A DNA stretch of 64,000 nt from assembly GCA_029865225.1 (NCBI GenBank), contig JAOUHJ010000001.1:88512-152511 (forward strand), in the 5' to 3' direction. The notes beneath the pieces were generated by a model. The model saw only the letters and a list, made by a program, of their open reading frames with translations. It had not been told where the DNA came from and did no database searches. How positions within the stretch are numbered: position 1 is the first letter of the stretch; every line of letters begins with the position of its first letter. This document shows, piece after piece, positions 17,275 to 26,408 of this stretch. The position numbers and the translations under genes were made by a program. This DNA is from Nitrospira sp. Its GTDB lineage: Bacteria > Nitrospirota > Nitrospiria > Nitrospirales > Nitrospiraceae.

Positions 17275-19638
17275 CTAAAATTGGCTGTACTTCTCCCTCA
17301 GCCGTTGTCGAATGAGTTCCGCGATCGTGTTGAGCAAGAAGGTCGCTACAAAGAGAAGCAAACCCGCCAAAAAGAGGGTGCGATACAGGGTCCCGCCATG
17401 CGGCGCTTCTGGAATCTCCACCGCGATATTGGCGGAAAGCGTTCGGAACCCATTGAAGAGACTCCAGTCCATGATCGGCGTGTTGCCGGTCGCCATCAGG
17501 ACGATCATGGTCTCTCCCACGGCTCGGCCGATCCCGATCATCAACGCCGAGAAGATACCTGGGCTGGCTGAGATAAGGACGAGATACAATAGCGTCTGCC
17601 AGCGTGTGGCGCCCAACGCCAGGGACCCTGCGATGAGATTCTTGGGAACATTCGTCAACGCCTCTTCAGAGATACTATAAATAATGGGAATAATGGCGAA
17701 CCCCATGGCCACACCGACGACGATGGCGTTCCGCTGGTCATAATTGAGGCCAAGAGTCTTTTCCAACCACGATTTATAGTGACCGTCAAACAAGAGCGCA
17801 TCCCACCAGGCATTCGTCTCCAGACAGCCCCAGACAACGGCAATGATGACCGGCATCATGAGTAACGCCTCCACGCCAGGCCGGATGCGATGCCGGAGCG
17901 AGGCAGGCAATACAAGAAAGAGTCCGGCGGAAAGGGCAATGGCAAATGGAGTCACCAGCACCATCCCCGTCATTGCGGGGAAGTTCCGCTCCAGAACCGG
18001 TGCAAACCAGAGTCCGGCCAAAAATCCAAGGACCACGGTGGGGAGCGCGGCCATGATTTCGATCGTCGGCTTGATCTTGGCCCGATAATCAGGATGCATG
18101 AACATAGAGGTGTAGATCGCGGCCAATACCGCCAGTGGGACCGCGAGGAGCACGGCATACACGGTACCCTTAATCGTCCCGAAGATGAGTGGGGTCAAAC
18201 TAAACTTGGCTTCAAAGTCGTCCGAGCCGCTCGAAGACTGCCATACTAATTCCGGTCGCTCATAGCCCTCGTACATGACTGGGAAAAACAAGGTCGCCAA
18301 GGTAATTTCCGGATAGGGATTCGCGATGTGGTACCGGATCAGCCGATCATGTTCTGTCACGCTGACCAGGCCGTCCGCCTTCGGCGAAAAATAGGTGTTG
18401 CGGAATGCGCCTTGTTGCGGAGTGAGCGTGAGGAGGGTCTGTTCGGACGTCGAATGGTGCAGCCTGATTTCTCCAGTGCTATCCGTGGTAATAAATCCCT
18501 TGTCGCGCTGTGAAATCGTGATGTCTGTCACTGCATTCTGATGGGAAGCCAAGCGATGAATGGGCGTCATATGGGTCACATTGGTTGCAGCATGTTCCCG
18601 TACCGGCATCCACACGACCACCTGCCCGGCCGCATCACCGACGACGAGACTCCGGTCACCCATGAGATATGCCAGTGCCGTAATAGCTTGGCCTCGTTCA
18701 GACGACTGGGTTGTCTCAGTAAGAACAGGCTTCGTCTCGTCCCGGAGATCGAAATGGTACACCTGGCCCTCTTCCGTACCCACAGCGAGCAGCTCCGCAC
18801 GACTCGCCAGCGCGACGGCCGTCACCCGACCGGAGATGTCTGGCGTCAGATCAACCTGTGCGGTCGAAGCGGAGACGGTTCCATCCGGCCGAGAGACGGT
18901 ACGCACCGTGTTCAGCCACAGATGCTGGTCCCGGAGCAGAGCGGCATACCGAACTTCAGAGTCCGTGCTTTGATAGGCTAGTCTTGAGATCGCTTGCGGA
19001 GATGGTGCGGCAAGAATCGGAGTTCCTACCGTGACAGATGGGGTAATCGAACGTTCATCCCCTTGAAAGTCCTGAACAAAATCAATCGCTACCGGGATGA
19101 CACGCCCGTCATCCGTACCCATGGCGAGCGAGTGCCCTTTCCCAAACGCCCGTGCCAAGGCGGTGACAGACCCACCCGGCAACAAGCCCTGCTGAGGAAT
19201 TCTTGATATGGCCGATGTTTCTTCCGCTAAGAAGACAAAATCCAATAGGTCCCCACGTAATACATAGGCCAGTTCTTGATGCTCGTCGATGCCGGCCAAG
19301 GCTGGCGTTGCCGGACGTTCGAGTGGAGACAGTGTGATCGATTCAACCGGCGTCGCTTGGGGTGGGAGAAAGAGTGGGATGACTTCCTTGACGAGAAAGA
19401 CACACATCCCCAGAATGCAAAGGATAATGCTGATTCCACCCGTCTTGATGACGAGGCGGGTGAACCCATCGGTAATGGATCTGATTTGGCGTCTGCTGAA
19501 TAGCCCACCCACAAGGGCCGGGGTCGGAATTGAACCCCGGCCCGGGGAGGGCTCTCCTTGAAGCACCGGTACCGGAGTAAGGGGCGGTACGTTCATACTT
19601 TGCTTTTCGATGCCCGTTGCAACCCCTCGGCTCCACAC
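17275..19638 (-). CDS. pstC: Phosphate ABC transporter permease PstC with a periplasmic beta-propeller-like insert
   Basis: A 787-residue permease, about 2.5 times the usual length. A first membrane helix (about residues 65-92) is followed by about 370 extracytoplasmic residues with propeller-like repeats (ALASRAELLAVGTEEGQVYHF; ALAYLMGDRSLVVGDAAGQV; DITISQRDKGFITTDSTGEI). The permease core (from about residue 480) ends with the EAA loop EEALTNVPKNLIAGSLALGATRWQTLL. The GTG start lacks a good RBS; the in-frame ATG at 19596 (MNVPPLTPVPV) is equally plausible. It lies 69 bp below pstS and 102 bp above pstA. Confidence 0.92.
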   Translation of the reverse strand: MWSRGVATGIEKQSMNVPPLTPVPVLQGEPSPGRGSIPTPALVGGLFSRRQIRSITDGFTRLVIKTGGISIILCILGMCVFLVKEVIPLFLPPQATPVESITLSPLERPATPALAGIDEHQELAYVLRGDLLDFVFLAEETSAISRIPQQGLLPGGSVTALARAFGKGHSLAMGTDDGRVIPVAIDFVQDFQGDERSITPSVTVGTPILAAPSPQAISRLAYQSTDSEVRYAALLRDQHLWLNTVRTVSRPDGTVSASTAQVDLTPDISGRVTAVALASRAELLAVGTEEGQVYHFDLRDETKPVLTETTQSSERGQAITALAYLMGDRSLVVGDAAGQVVVWMPVREHAATNVTHMTPIHRLASHQNAVTDITISQRDKGFITTDSTGEIRLHHSTSEQTLLTLTPQQGAFRNTYFSPKADGLVSVTEHDRLIRYHIANPYPEITLATLFFPVMYEGYERPELVWQSSSGSDDFEAKFSLTPLIFGTIKGTVYAVLLAVPLAVLAAIYTSMFMHPDYRAKIKPTIEIMAALPTVVLGFLAGLWFAPVLERNFPAMTGMVLVTPFAIALSAGLFLVLPASLRHRIRPGVEALLMMPVIIAVVWGCLETNAWWDALLFDGHYKSWLEKTLGLNYDQRNAIVVGVAMGFAIIPIIYSISEEALTNVPKNLIAGSLALGATRWQTLLYLVLISASPGIFSALMIGIGRAVGETMIVLMATGNTPIMDWSLFNGFRTLSANIAVEIPEAPHGGTLYRTLFLAGLLLFVATFLLNTIAELIRQRLREKYSQF

Positions 19639-19707
19639 TTCCGACCAGGTCGTGAGCAGTCATAACGCCCGTGGCAGTCGATCCACTGCGAACAGGCAGC
19701 TTTACAC

Positions 19708-20715
19708 TTACTCTACCTTCGCCAATTCCTTTTCCATCAAAGTCTGTGAAAGGGGGAAAAACCCGTCCTTGATGACAATCGCTTGCCCCTCTTTGCTGTA
19801 AATAAACTTGATGAATTCCTTGACGAGCGGATCGAGTGGCTTGTTCGGCGCCTTGTTAACATAGAGCAACAGATGACGCCAGAGCGGATAAGAGCCGTTC
19901 ATCGCGTTTTCTTGCGTCGGAGCTGCGAAGGATCCACCTTCCTTTTCAGCTAAAGGGAGCGCACGTATACCGGATGTCAAATAGCCGATGCCACTGTACC
20001 CAATCCCTGAGGGATCTTCCGTTACTCCCTGCACCACGGAAGCCGATCCCGGCTGCTCTTTGACTTCGTCTTTGTAGTCGCCGTTTTTCAGAGCATGTTC
20101 TTTGAAGAATCCGTAGGTCCCTGAGGCGGAGTTGCGGCCATACAGACTGATTGGAGAACCAGCCAAATCATCCGTCAGGCCTACCTGGCCCCAGCGTTCG
20201 ATATTTTGCGAGGCACCCCATCGGCGACTCTTTGAGAAGACGGCATCGACCTGGGCCATGGTCATCCCTGGAATGGGATTATCCCTATGTACATAGATCG
20301 CTAACGCGTCGATGGCGACTGGGAAAGCTGTCGGTTTGTATTTGTACCTGCGCTCAAATGAATCGACTTCTGTGGATTTCATCGGTCGGGACATTGGCCC
20401 CAGTTGCGCAGTTCCCTCGATGAGGGCCGGTGGAGCCGTGCTGGACCCCTTCCCTTCAATTTGAATTTTTACACCAGGGTATTGCTTGCGAAAGCCCTCG
20501 GCCCAGAGCGTCATGAGGTTGTTGAGCGTGTCGGATCCGATACTATTGAGGTTCCCTGAAACACCGGTTACCTTAATATATCCCTTCAGTGTAGGGTCTA
20601 GCTGGGCAACCTCGTTAGCCATCACTTGTGTCGGCATGAGGAAACCGGCGATGCCGAACAAGATTGAGAATGCCACGCCTAACCGTTTTAAAGGCACGTT
20701 CGTACGATTTGTCAT
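19708..20715 (-). CDS. pstS: Phosphate-binding protein PstS
   Basis: A 335-residue periplasmic binding protein. A signal peptide ends near QVMANE (residue 34). The mature protein contains the phosphate-pocket stretches SIGSDTLNNLMTLWAEGF, GKGSSTAPPALIEGTAQLGPMSR and YGRNSASGTYGFFKEHAL. It delivers phosphate to PstC/PstA. It is the first gene of the pstSCAB-phoU series and follows a strong Pho box at 20769-20797, so induction under phosphate starvation is expected. Confidence 0.95.
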   Translation of the reverse strand: MTNRTNVPLKRLGVAFSILFGIAGFLMPTQVMANEVAQLDPTLKGYIKVTGVSGNLNSIGSDTLNNLMTLWAEGFRKQYPGVKIQIEGKGSSTAPPALIEGTAQLGPMSRPMKSTEVDSFERRYKYKPTAFPVAIDALAIYVHRDNPIPGMTMAQVDAVFSKSRRWGASQNIERWGQVGLTDDLAGSPISLYGRNSASGTYGFFKEHALKNGDYKDEVKEQPGSASVVQGVTEDPSGIGYSGIGYLTSGIRALPLAEKEGGSFAAPTQENAMNGSYPLWRHLLLYVNKAPNKPLDPLVKEFIKFIYSKEGQAIVIKDGFFPLSQTLMEKELAKVE

Positions 20716-20768
20716 ATCCGGTCCCTTCCTTTGAACGACTCATACCTATCATGGTGTTGTTCGTCCGA

Positions 20769-20797
20769 TGTTACGATCATGTTACAGATGTGTTAAC
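20769..20797 (-). promoter_or_regulatory. Pho box upstream of pstS (three 11-bp repeats)
   Basis: Read on the + strand, TGTTACG (20769), TGTTACA (20780) and TGTTAAC (20791) recur at exactly 11-bp steps. This is the direct-repeat geometry of PhoB-family binding sites. The ATG of pstS is about 54 bp downstream on the minus strand. Confidence 0.8.
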
Positions 20798-20848
20798 TTC
20801 ATATCACCTGCCAATAGTTCTCGCTGTATTGAATCATCGCCATGCCCT

Positions 20849-22168
20849 TTAAAATGACACGTCCCACTGCAGCCGGACTCGATCAACCGGAGTGAATCCA
20901 CCATCGCGCGATAGGTGAGAGTAATCAAGCGAGAGCTTATTGCGATGCCCGGCAAAGAACCAGTTGACTCCGAATGTATGCTCTCTACGCGTTTGGTTGC
21001 CCAGAAGCGTTCCTAGGGGACCATCTCCCGGATCGACGTAGGCGTACCGATAGGCAAATTCGAGCGGTTTCGGTATAATATCGATCAGCGCATGGGGGAA
21101 ATATCCGACTTGCGCATAGGCCCCGTAACTGGTCCCACTCGACGAATTAGCTCGATTGATTACCTTCTTCACGTGAAACTCCTCTTGGATGGAGAGCCCG
21201 TTCCACTTGAAGGCAAACTCTTGGACCCCTTGATTGACTTCGAATTGACCATCCAAAACGGTTGGGAAAGCGCCAACAACTCGGTTCTCCTGAGGGAAGA
21301 CAATCCGGTCGGTTCTGTTGTGGGCGCCGGCAAATGCGATGCTGCCGATCGGCAGCGGCGTGTATTCCGGGTCAGACTGTGTGAACGGCACATCGCGCCC
21401 CAAGAAGTTCCACTGAATTCTCCCCAAGTAGAGCATGTTCTTATCGTCATTGAACCTTTGGTTGATGCCAGTACCGCTAAAGACACCGATGTTGTACACC
21501 AAGTAGGCATAGGTCTTCTCAAAGAGATGCCCGCCCAACCTTGCTCCGATTTGCCGATCCAAGGTGAACGGCGCATTCACGATCGATCGCTCGACGAACT
21601 GTTGGTTCCCTGACGAATCCACCCGCTCTCGGTTGTAGTCGATCTTCCATTGGCCCACGCGGAGCGTGCCCCATTTGAACTTGGCGACATCCAATCGGTA
21701 GTCGAGCATGGTATTGCTCACCCAGTCATATTCGACATAGTACTTGAGCCAGGGCACGAAGCCATGCCCGCCGACCTTGATGCGAGCGCGGCGGACGCGG
21801 AACGAGCTGGTGTCTTGGTCATTGAAAATAGAAGGAAGAGCGTTCGAGAACGTATCGCTCTCCTGGGGATAAGAATAGCGAAACTGCAATCGGTTTTGTA
21901 TCAGCATCTCAAACTTGCCGTCGCGGGTTTGGATATCGAACCCATCTTTGTACCGTACGGAGATCGGGAATTCCGCGTCCCTAGCCTTACGTTGCTCCTC
22001 TTCGGCTTTTTCTGAGTCAGCTTTGGCCCTAAGCCACTCTTCCTTCGTAATCTGTCCTTTTTCATACAGAATGTCTGCCAGGTCGTGCGCGGCTTGCGCG
22101 CCAGTGACGCCCAAGACCAGTCCAAACCCGACTAGACCCATAATCATCGCCAACCACAGTCGCCTCAT
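20849..22168 (-). CDS. Phosphate-selective porin, OprO/OprP type
   Basis: A 439-residue outer-membrane protein. The signal peptide ends near GAQAAHD. A short helical/coiled-coil segment (residues 35-65, EKGQITKEEWLRAKADSEKAEEEQRKA) precedes the barrel. The barrel has alternating aromatic strands (FEMLIQNRLQFRYSY; FRVRRARIKVGGHGF; LKYYVEYDW) and ends in Phe, as outer-membrane barrels do (VRLQWDVSF). Arg- and Lys-rich strand RRARIKVGG fits anion selectivity. Four-unit Pho box upstream and pstS downstream support a phosphate uptake role. Confidence 0.9.
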   Translation of the reverse strand: MRRLWLAMIMGLVGFGLVLGVTGAQAAHDLADILYEKGQITKEEWLRAKADSEKAEEEQRKARDAEFPISVRYKDGFDIQTRDGKFEMLIQNRLQFRYSYPQESDTFSNALPSIFNDQDTSSFRVRRARIKVGGHGFVPWLKYYVEYDWVSNTMLDYRLDVAKFKWGTLRVGQWKIDYNRERVDSSGNQQFVERSIVNAPFTLDRQIGARLGGHLFEKTYAYLVYNIGVFSGTGINQRFNDDKNMLYLGRIQWNFLGRDVPFTQSDPEYTPLPIGSIAFAGAHNRTDRIVFPQENRVVGAFPTVLDGQFEVNQGVQEFAFKWNGLSIQEEFHVKKVINRANSSSGTSYGAYAQVGYFPHALIDIIPKPLEFAYRYAYVDPGDGPLGTLLGNQTRREHTFGVNWFFAGHRNKLSLDYSHLSRDGGFTPVDRVRLQWDVSF

Positions 22169-22226
22169 CTAATACCTCCCTCTAGTTAGTCATGTCACCC
22201 AACCGAGGCGAGATATAGAGAACTTA

Positions 22227-22266
22227 CGTTAAGGTGGTGCTACGGAGTTGTTACTGAATTGTTAAA
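22227..22266 (-). promoter_or_regulatory. Pho box upstream of the porin gene (four 11-bp repeats)
   Basis: On the + strand CGTTAAG (22227), TGCTACG (22238), TGTTACT (22249) and TGTTAAA (22260) are spaced by exactly 11 bp. The motif matches the three-unit array before pstS. It lies in the divergent spacer between the porin and the lipoprotein gene at 22383, so it may serve both. Confidence 0.8.
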
Positions 22267-22382
22267 TCAAGGGGGGGCAGTTGCGAGAGAAGAAGAGGTT
22301 GTGTTGGATAGCAGAGGAACTTTACTCTTATCATTTGAGAGAGGTAAGGTGCTGGGCACACGACAAACTAAAGGTCATAAAG

Positions 22383-23087
22383 ATGAAGAATTCTGGATTG
22401 GTCGTTTTTTTGGGGATTGTGCTCTTGTTCGGTTTTACCGCCTGTCAGGGTCGACCGGTTCTCACCGAACCTATTTACGAGGATCAATCACTGATCGTCC
22501 GATTGGCCGTGGACCAGACTATTGGCAGTGGCCATTCTCACCCTGCCACCATGACCACTCAAGAGATGGCCACCGTTTTATCCGGTATGATCATCGAGGA
22601 ACCCAGCCGCGTCCTACCGTCCTTACCCCTTCCTGGCCAGAGGAACGAACCTCCACGGCACCCCGCATTCACCGCAGCGGAAATCGACCTCCTCGCTCCT
22701 CTCCTGGTCAAGGGGTTGAGCTCTGCCAAGCCCGAAGAAATCGTCACGTTTTATTGGATCACTCAACAGCCACCACCGAACGATCAGGTGACATCTGGCG
22801 GAATCTTTGTCGAGGACGACAAGTTTCATTTCATACTCGGCAACTATCGTTCGCCCACTCGCTACCCGCCGGATGCCGAAACCATGCAATCCCTTGATGG
22901 TCGATCCAATCCCTTACAGCCGCTGGTTCCTCAAGAAGCTTCGCTGACGTTCCATCCGGAAACTGCGTTGGTCGCCTCTGAGCAAGGGGTATTAAAAAAT
23001 CCGTTCCGCGCGAAGCGGCGTGAGATCGCCGTGCTCTTTAAGCAACTGACGTCGAACACACCAGACACAGTTCACGAACCGCACTAA
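22383..23087 (+). CDS. Putative lipoprotein of unknown function
   Basis: A 234-residue protein that begins MKNSGLVVFLGIVLLFGFTAC; the last five residues are a lipobox, so Cys would be lipidated. I place the start at this ATG because an upstream in-frame start at 22281 would bury the signal sequence. I see no known domain. The mature part has a Pro-rich stretch (SLPLPGQRNEPPRHP) and a segment EIVTFYWITQQPPPNDQVTSGGIFVEDDKFHFILGNYR. It is divergent from the Pho-regulated porin and may share its Pho box. The next gene follows in the same frame right after the stop codon. Confidence 0.7.
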   Translation: MKNSGLVVFLGIVLLFGFTACQGRPVLTEPIYEDQSLIVRLAVDQTIGSGHSHPATMTTQEMATVLSGMIIEEPSRVLPSLPLPGQRNEPPRHPAFTAAEIDLLAPLLVKGLSSAKPEEIVTFYWITQQPPPNDQVTSGGIFVEDDKFHFILGNYRSPTRYPPDAETMQSLDGRSNPLQPLVPQEASLTFHPETALVASEQGVLKNPFRAKRREIAVLFKQLTSNTPDTVHEPH

Positions 23088-23099
23088 GAGGCCTTTCCT

Positions 23100-23516
23100 A
23101 TTCTGGACCAGAACCAATCCGAGCCTCCGCTATGGTCGATCGGTATCGCTGCAGCCATTATCTTGATCGCCCCTCTCGTGTTGTACTCACTCGCGCCGAC
23201 CGGACCACTGCGCGAGGGGGATACAGTATTTTCAAACGGGGAGCAGCAGGTACGAATCAGTAAGCTCGCTGATGCCACAATAGGCCGGAATGATGAGACC
23301 TGCGTATTGGATCCAGACAGTCCCCTGATGATCGTTCACCTCTCAGAGGCTGAGGCGAACGACTCGTTTATCGCCCAAGTCCAGGGGAATCCATCAAATG
23401 AGTGGCCGTTTTGTCCAGCTCTCATCGAGGTCGTAGTAAAACCCTTTCAGGTATTCCAAAAGCCCGGCCTGTTCAGTGGGATACAGAGTCTACTGATTCG
23501 ATGGTTCGGCCCATGA
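23100..23516 (+). CDS. Small membrane-anchored protein, probable non-ATG start
   Basis: An open frame with no ATG or GTG near its beginning. From an ATT at 23100 or CTG at 23103, 8-11 nt behind AAGAGG, it reads LDQNQSEPPLWSIGIAAAII and forms one membrane helix, then an outside domain (GDTVFSNGEQQVRISKLADATIGRND). A TTG at 23163 is the first conventional start but would cut the helix in half. It follows the lipoprotein gene in the same frame, 12 nt past the stop, so coupling or an unusual start is likely. Function unknown. Confidence 0.5.
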   Translation: MLDQNQSEPPLWSIGIAAAIILIAPLVLYSLAPTGPLREGDTVFSNGEQQVRISKLADATIGRNDETCVLDPDSPLMIVHLSEAEANDSFIAQVQGNPSNEWPFCPALIEVVVKPFQVFQKPGLFSGIQSLLIRWFGP

Positions 23517-23528
23517 CTCGGGAAAGTA

Positions 23529-24092
23529 CTACGCCTTCAGTCGCGCGGCAAATTGTTTTCTGAATTTCGCAACCTTCGGACTGACAACGACCTGGCAATA
23601 GCCTTGTAGCGGATTCCGTGCAAAGTACTCCTGATGATAGGACTCCGCCTCGTACCACCTCGAAGCCGGGGCGACTTGCGTGACGATAGATGCATTGTAC
23701 AGTTTCTCGTCGGTGAGCCTCTTGATCATCGCCTCGGCTGTCTGGCGCTGGGCCTGGCTACCGTAGAAGATCGCGGAGCGATATTGAGTTCCCCTGTCGT
23801 TTCCCTGACGATTCAGAGTGGTGGGATCGTGAATGGCGAAAAAGATTTCGAGGAGCGCTTGGAATGAAATCACCCGTGGATCAAACGTAATTCGGACTGC
23901 CTCGGCATGCTCGGTCTGGCCTCCGCATACCGCATCGTACGTGGGGTTTTCCAAAGTGCCCCCGATATAACCGGACTCAACGGATTCCACGCCAATGACT
24001 TGATCATAAACCGCTTCAAGGCACCAGAAGCAGCCACCGGCGAGAATGGCAACTTCTTTCTCAGATGCTGTTGTTGGTGAGTGCTCTCCCAT
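23529..24092 (-). CDS. msrA: Peptide methionine sulfoxide reductase MsrA
   Basis: A 187-residue enzyme that reduces methionine-S-sulfoxide in proteins. It has the catalytic motif GGCFWCLEA (Cys22), the substrate-binding stretch YIGGTLENPTYDAVCGGQTEHAEAVRI and the HDPTTLNRQGNDRGTQYRS block. I see no C-terminal resolving Cys pair of the E. coli type; CxxC in the catalytic motif may serve. No signal peptide, so cytoplasmic. Standalone gene convergent with the small membrane protein. Confidence 0.96.
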   Translation of the reverse strand: MGEHSPTTASEKEVAILAGGCFWCLEAVYDQVIGVESVESGYIGGTLENPTYDAVCGGQTEHAEAVRITFDPRVISFQALLEIFFAIHDPTTLNRQGNDRGTQYRSAIFYGSQAQRQTAEAMIKRLTDEKLYNASIVTQVAPASRWYEAESYHQEYFARNPLQGYCQVVVSPKVAKFRKQFAARLKA

Positions 24093-24142
24093 GGTGCGGC
24101 GTGTCGAATGAACGGAAATGTCGCTTCAGTGGGCGAAGCCGG

Positions 24143-24304
24143 CTAATCTTCTTCTTCCTCCTCGATGTCTTCAATTCCTTCGTAGCTCATCTCCGGGAAT
24201 GACGCTGATGCCTTCTCACAGGCCGTCTCCACCATCTCTTCTGCATCCTCTGCAGAATCAGCATCGACCAAGAACTTCACAGTGATCGCGTACCTCTGTT
24301 CCAC
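24143..24304 (-). CDS. Small acidic protein, 53 aa
   Basis: A GTG-started frame behind AAAGGAGT at proper spacing. The product begins (V/M)EQRYAITVKFLVDADSAE and ends in a run of Glu/Asp. The pattern of strand, helix, strand with conserved-looking hydrophobics (ITVKFLVDA, ETACEKASASF) suggests a real small folded protein. No function can be assigned. Confidence 0.55.
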   Translation of the reverse strand: MEQRYAITVKFLVDADSAEDAEEMVETACEKASASFPEMSYEGIEDIEEEEED

Positions 24305-24531
24305 CCCCTGACTCCTTTCTCTGTAGTCTCTTTATCTATCTATGCTTCCGCTAGCACCCAGTTTGTACTTTGTGACAGTTGTGGTGGCCGTGTCAACCGT
24401 GTTTGATCCAATATCGGTTCAAGATATCGATAGTGAGACGGACGGAGAGCGTTCGTCCAGAATCAAGAATCCATAAGCCGAACGGTCATGATGGGAAGGA
24501 GGACTTGAAGAGGATCAAGACGGAGGGAGAG

Positions 24532-24918
24532 TTAGCCTTCACCCTCAAGATCGGAGAGAACCGTTTTGAGCTTCGCAAACTCTTCTGGAGCAATACGCGA
24601 AAAGGCGATTCCAAAACCGTTAGCATCCACCCAGCGCACTGTGGCTTCGTCGATGCGCAGCGGCCAATCCAGTCCAGGCACATGAAGTCGGCACTCAAAC
24701 TTTGAACCAGGCTCGACCTTCATATCACTTTCGATCTTACATCCGCCGGCAGAGATATCCAGAGTCCGGCCTTGCCCCTCCTGCTTGTTGCCTGAAAAGG
24801 TACTACGAAACTGCGTGGTGAACCTCGGTTGAACTCGTCGCTCATCCGGTCGAGGCTTGGCCGGAATGGGCCCGGCAATCTCCGCCTTAAAGAGAGAAGT
24901 CAATTTTTTCAAAGGCAC
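24532..24918 (-). CDS. PilZ-domain protein (putative c-di-GMP receptor)
   Basis: A 128-residue protein carrying one PilZ domain. The RRVQPR motif near residue 27 matches the RxxxR c-di-GMP contact, and DISAGGCKIES near residue 54 matches the (D/N)xSxxG motif. Both contacts are intact, so it probably binds c-di-GMP and acts as an adaptor. A short basic N-terminal tail (MPLKKLTSLFKAEI) may bind a partner. It stands alone. Confidence 0.85.
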   Translation of the reverse strand: MPLKKLTSLFKAEIAGPIPAKPRPDERRVQPRFTTQFRSTFSGNKQEGQGRTLDISAGGCKIESDMKVEPGSKFECRLHVPGLDWPLRIDEATVRWVDANGFGIAFSRIAPEEFAKLKTVLSDLEGEG

Positions 24919-24973
24919 CTCCTACCTAAGTTCTCTCACCAGCCCACGACTTTAGGTGATCGAGTTGCCCTCA

Positions 24974-25609
24974 CTATCGCGTCGAGAGGAGCATATGGGC
25001 CCGACGATTTTGCTGATAACAAGATTCATCCTGATCAAAGCAGAATGGACGTTCTTTGCCATACGATACGATCGTGATCTGTTTGGGACTTACCCCAGCT
25101 GCCGTAAGATAATTTCGAGCGGCCTTTGCACGTTTATCGCCCAACACCATATTGTAGTCACTAGTCCCTCGTTCATCGCAATGGCCCTCAATCTTCAGCA
25201 CCGCTCCTGAATGATTCTTTAAGTGGGCGGCGTCATGGTTGAGAGCTTCCATTCCTTCATCAGACAGGGTCCATTGGTCAAAGCCGAAGAAGACGTCCTG
25301 CAAGCCCGCCTCCACCGCCGCTTTCTCTTCCTTCGTCAATTCGGCGCGCTGTCGAGAGGTCGTCCCTGATGGATTCAGAGCCGTAGAATATCGTTCCTGT
25401 CCAAGACGTTCCTCAGCTGGATTCCGAGAAAACCCACTCAGATCTCCGCTTGAACTGCCGCTTGAGATATCTGGCAGCTTCTTCGAGCTCGTGCTCCCCG
25501 ATACGCTTTCATTGTCAGACTGCACCCATTTCTTTCCACACCCTTGGGTCGACAACACGACTGCTGCTACTGCGATCACGACTACTGATTTCGCTGTCGC
25601 TCGGTTCAT
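24974..25609 (-). CDS. pal: Peptidoglycan-associated lipoprotein Pal (OmpA C-terminal domain)
   Basis: A 211-residue lipoprotein. The start MNRATAKSVVVIAVAAVVL is followed by lipobox STQGC, so it is lipid-anchored. After a Ser/Gly-rich linker comes the OmpA-like domain (about 115-211) with the diaminopimelate-binding pattern EGHCDERGTSDYNMVLGDKRA. Pal ties outer membrane to peptidoglycan and works with TolB. No tol genes are adjacent. An upstream in-frame start at 25720 would add 37 residues in front of the signal sequence and is rejected; GGGGAAAGGT precedes the chosen ATG. Confidence 0.9.
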   Translation of the reverse strand: MNRATAKSVVVIAVAAVVLSTQGCGKKWVQSDNESVSGSTSSKKLPDISSGSSSGDLSGFSRNPAEERLGQERYSTALNPSGTTSRQRAELTKEEKAAVEAGLQDVFFGFDQWTLSDEGMEALNHDAAHLKNHSGAVLKIEGHCDERGTSDYNMVLGDKRAKAARNYLTAAGVSPKQITIVSYGKERPFCFDQDESCYQQNRRAHMLLSTR

Positions 25610-25934
25610 GACCTTTCCCCTCCATCGTGGCGTTTCGCCAGGTTGTGTGATGTTCCCATGAGGTAGCGTGGTGAAGTCTCTACCGGTACCCGCCATTTTC
25701 TGTCCAAACAAATATAGCACTTACAGTGAAAATGGCATTTGCAACAGCATGTTACTGCATAAATGGAAGGAGTCCTAATACTTTTGGCTATTTCGCGTGA
25801 TGACCGAGAGAGAAAAAGCGGGAAGGAATCTTGTATTCGCTATGGGAGTATCAGGATACGCACCGGGTACAGAGGAAGAACCACAAGGCCATCGATCACG
25901 GCACAAGAAGAAATTGACTGTCACCCTCTCTTAC

Positions 25935-26075
25935 TTATCGATATCCTTGTCTATCAGCCCAGCGAACTGGTCGGAGCACGGCTCCTAGACTAGCTAGTAC
26001 ACAGATCAACACTACCATCGCGACCGCGATAGCTAGGTAAAATGCGGCTCGTACGTCGTGCAAAACGGGGATCAT
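25935..26075 (-). CDS. Small single-pass membrane protein, 46 aa
   Basis: An ATG behind a strong GAGGAGGG RBS gives MIPVLHDVRAAFYLAIAVAM and onward: one hydrophobic helix (about residues 12-34) and a basic cytoplasmic tail RPVRWADRQGYR. Small membrane proteins of this shape are often respiratory-complex accessories, but nothing around it supports a function. It is the last chromosomal gene before the island. Confidence 0.6.
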   Translation of the reverse strand: MIPVLHDVRAAFYLAIAVAMVVLICVLASLGAVLRPVRWADRQGYR

Positions 26076-26408
26076 GGTAACACCCTCCTCTTGCTCGATT
26101 GGTTAACTGCGCCATCCGCATTCACACACCCAAGGGCTCAAAGGATCAGCTTTCTGAAGTGCTCGACCGCAACAGGGACATTGTCTGGTCCACACAGATC
26201 GCCTCAGCCCTTCAAAGTATACATCTCCAAACGTTACTCGCTTTGTATATCGGCACAACCACCGCACGGGATAACCTCTTTTAGGTTCGGCTCGTAGCCT
26301 AGATCACTCTTCATAGCCACAATACCCAGCTTTAGCACGACCTTAGCCGCACTAGCTTGACCTAAGTTGCCGTAAGCACGTGGAAAAGGCCCACTGTCTT
26401 TATTGTTG
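26076..26408. other. Gene-free spacer before the island
   Basis: About 330 bp between the small membrane protein and the first tRNA-like remnant. Short open frames exist but none has an RBS with a convincing product. I see no hairpin or repeat worth naming. Confidence 0.5.

Noticed and set aside
25763..25993. Rightward open frames in the pal upstream region
   Set aside because: No RBS, and the products look like random sequence; the minus-strand 46-aa membrane protein with strong RBS overlaps them.
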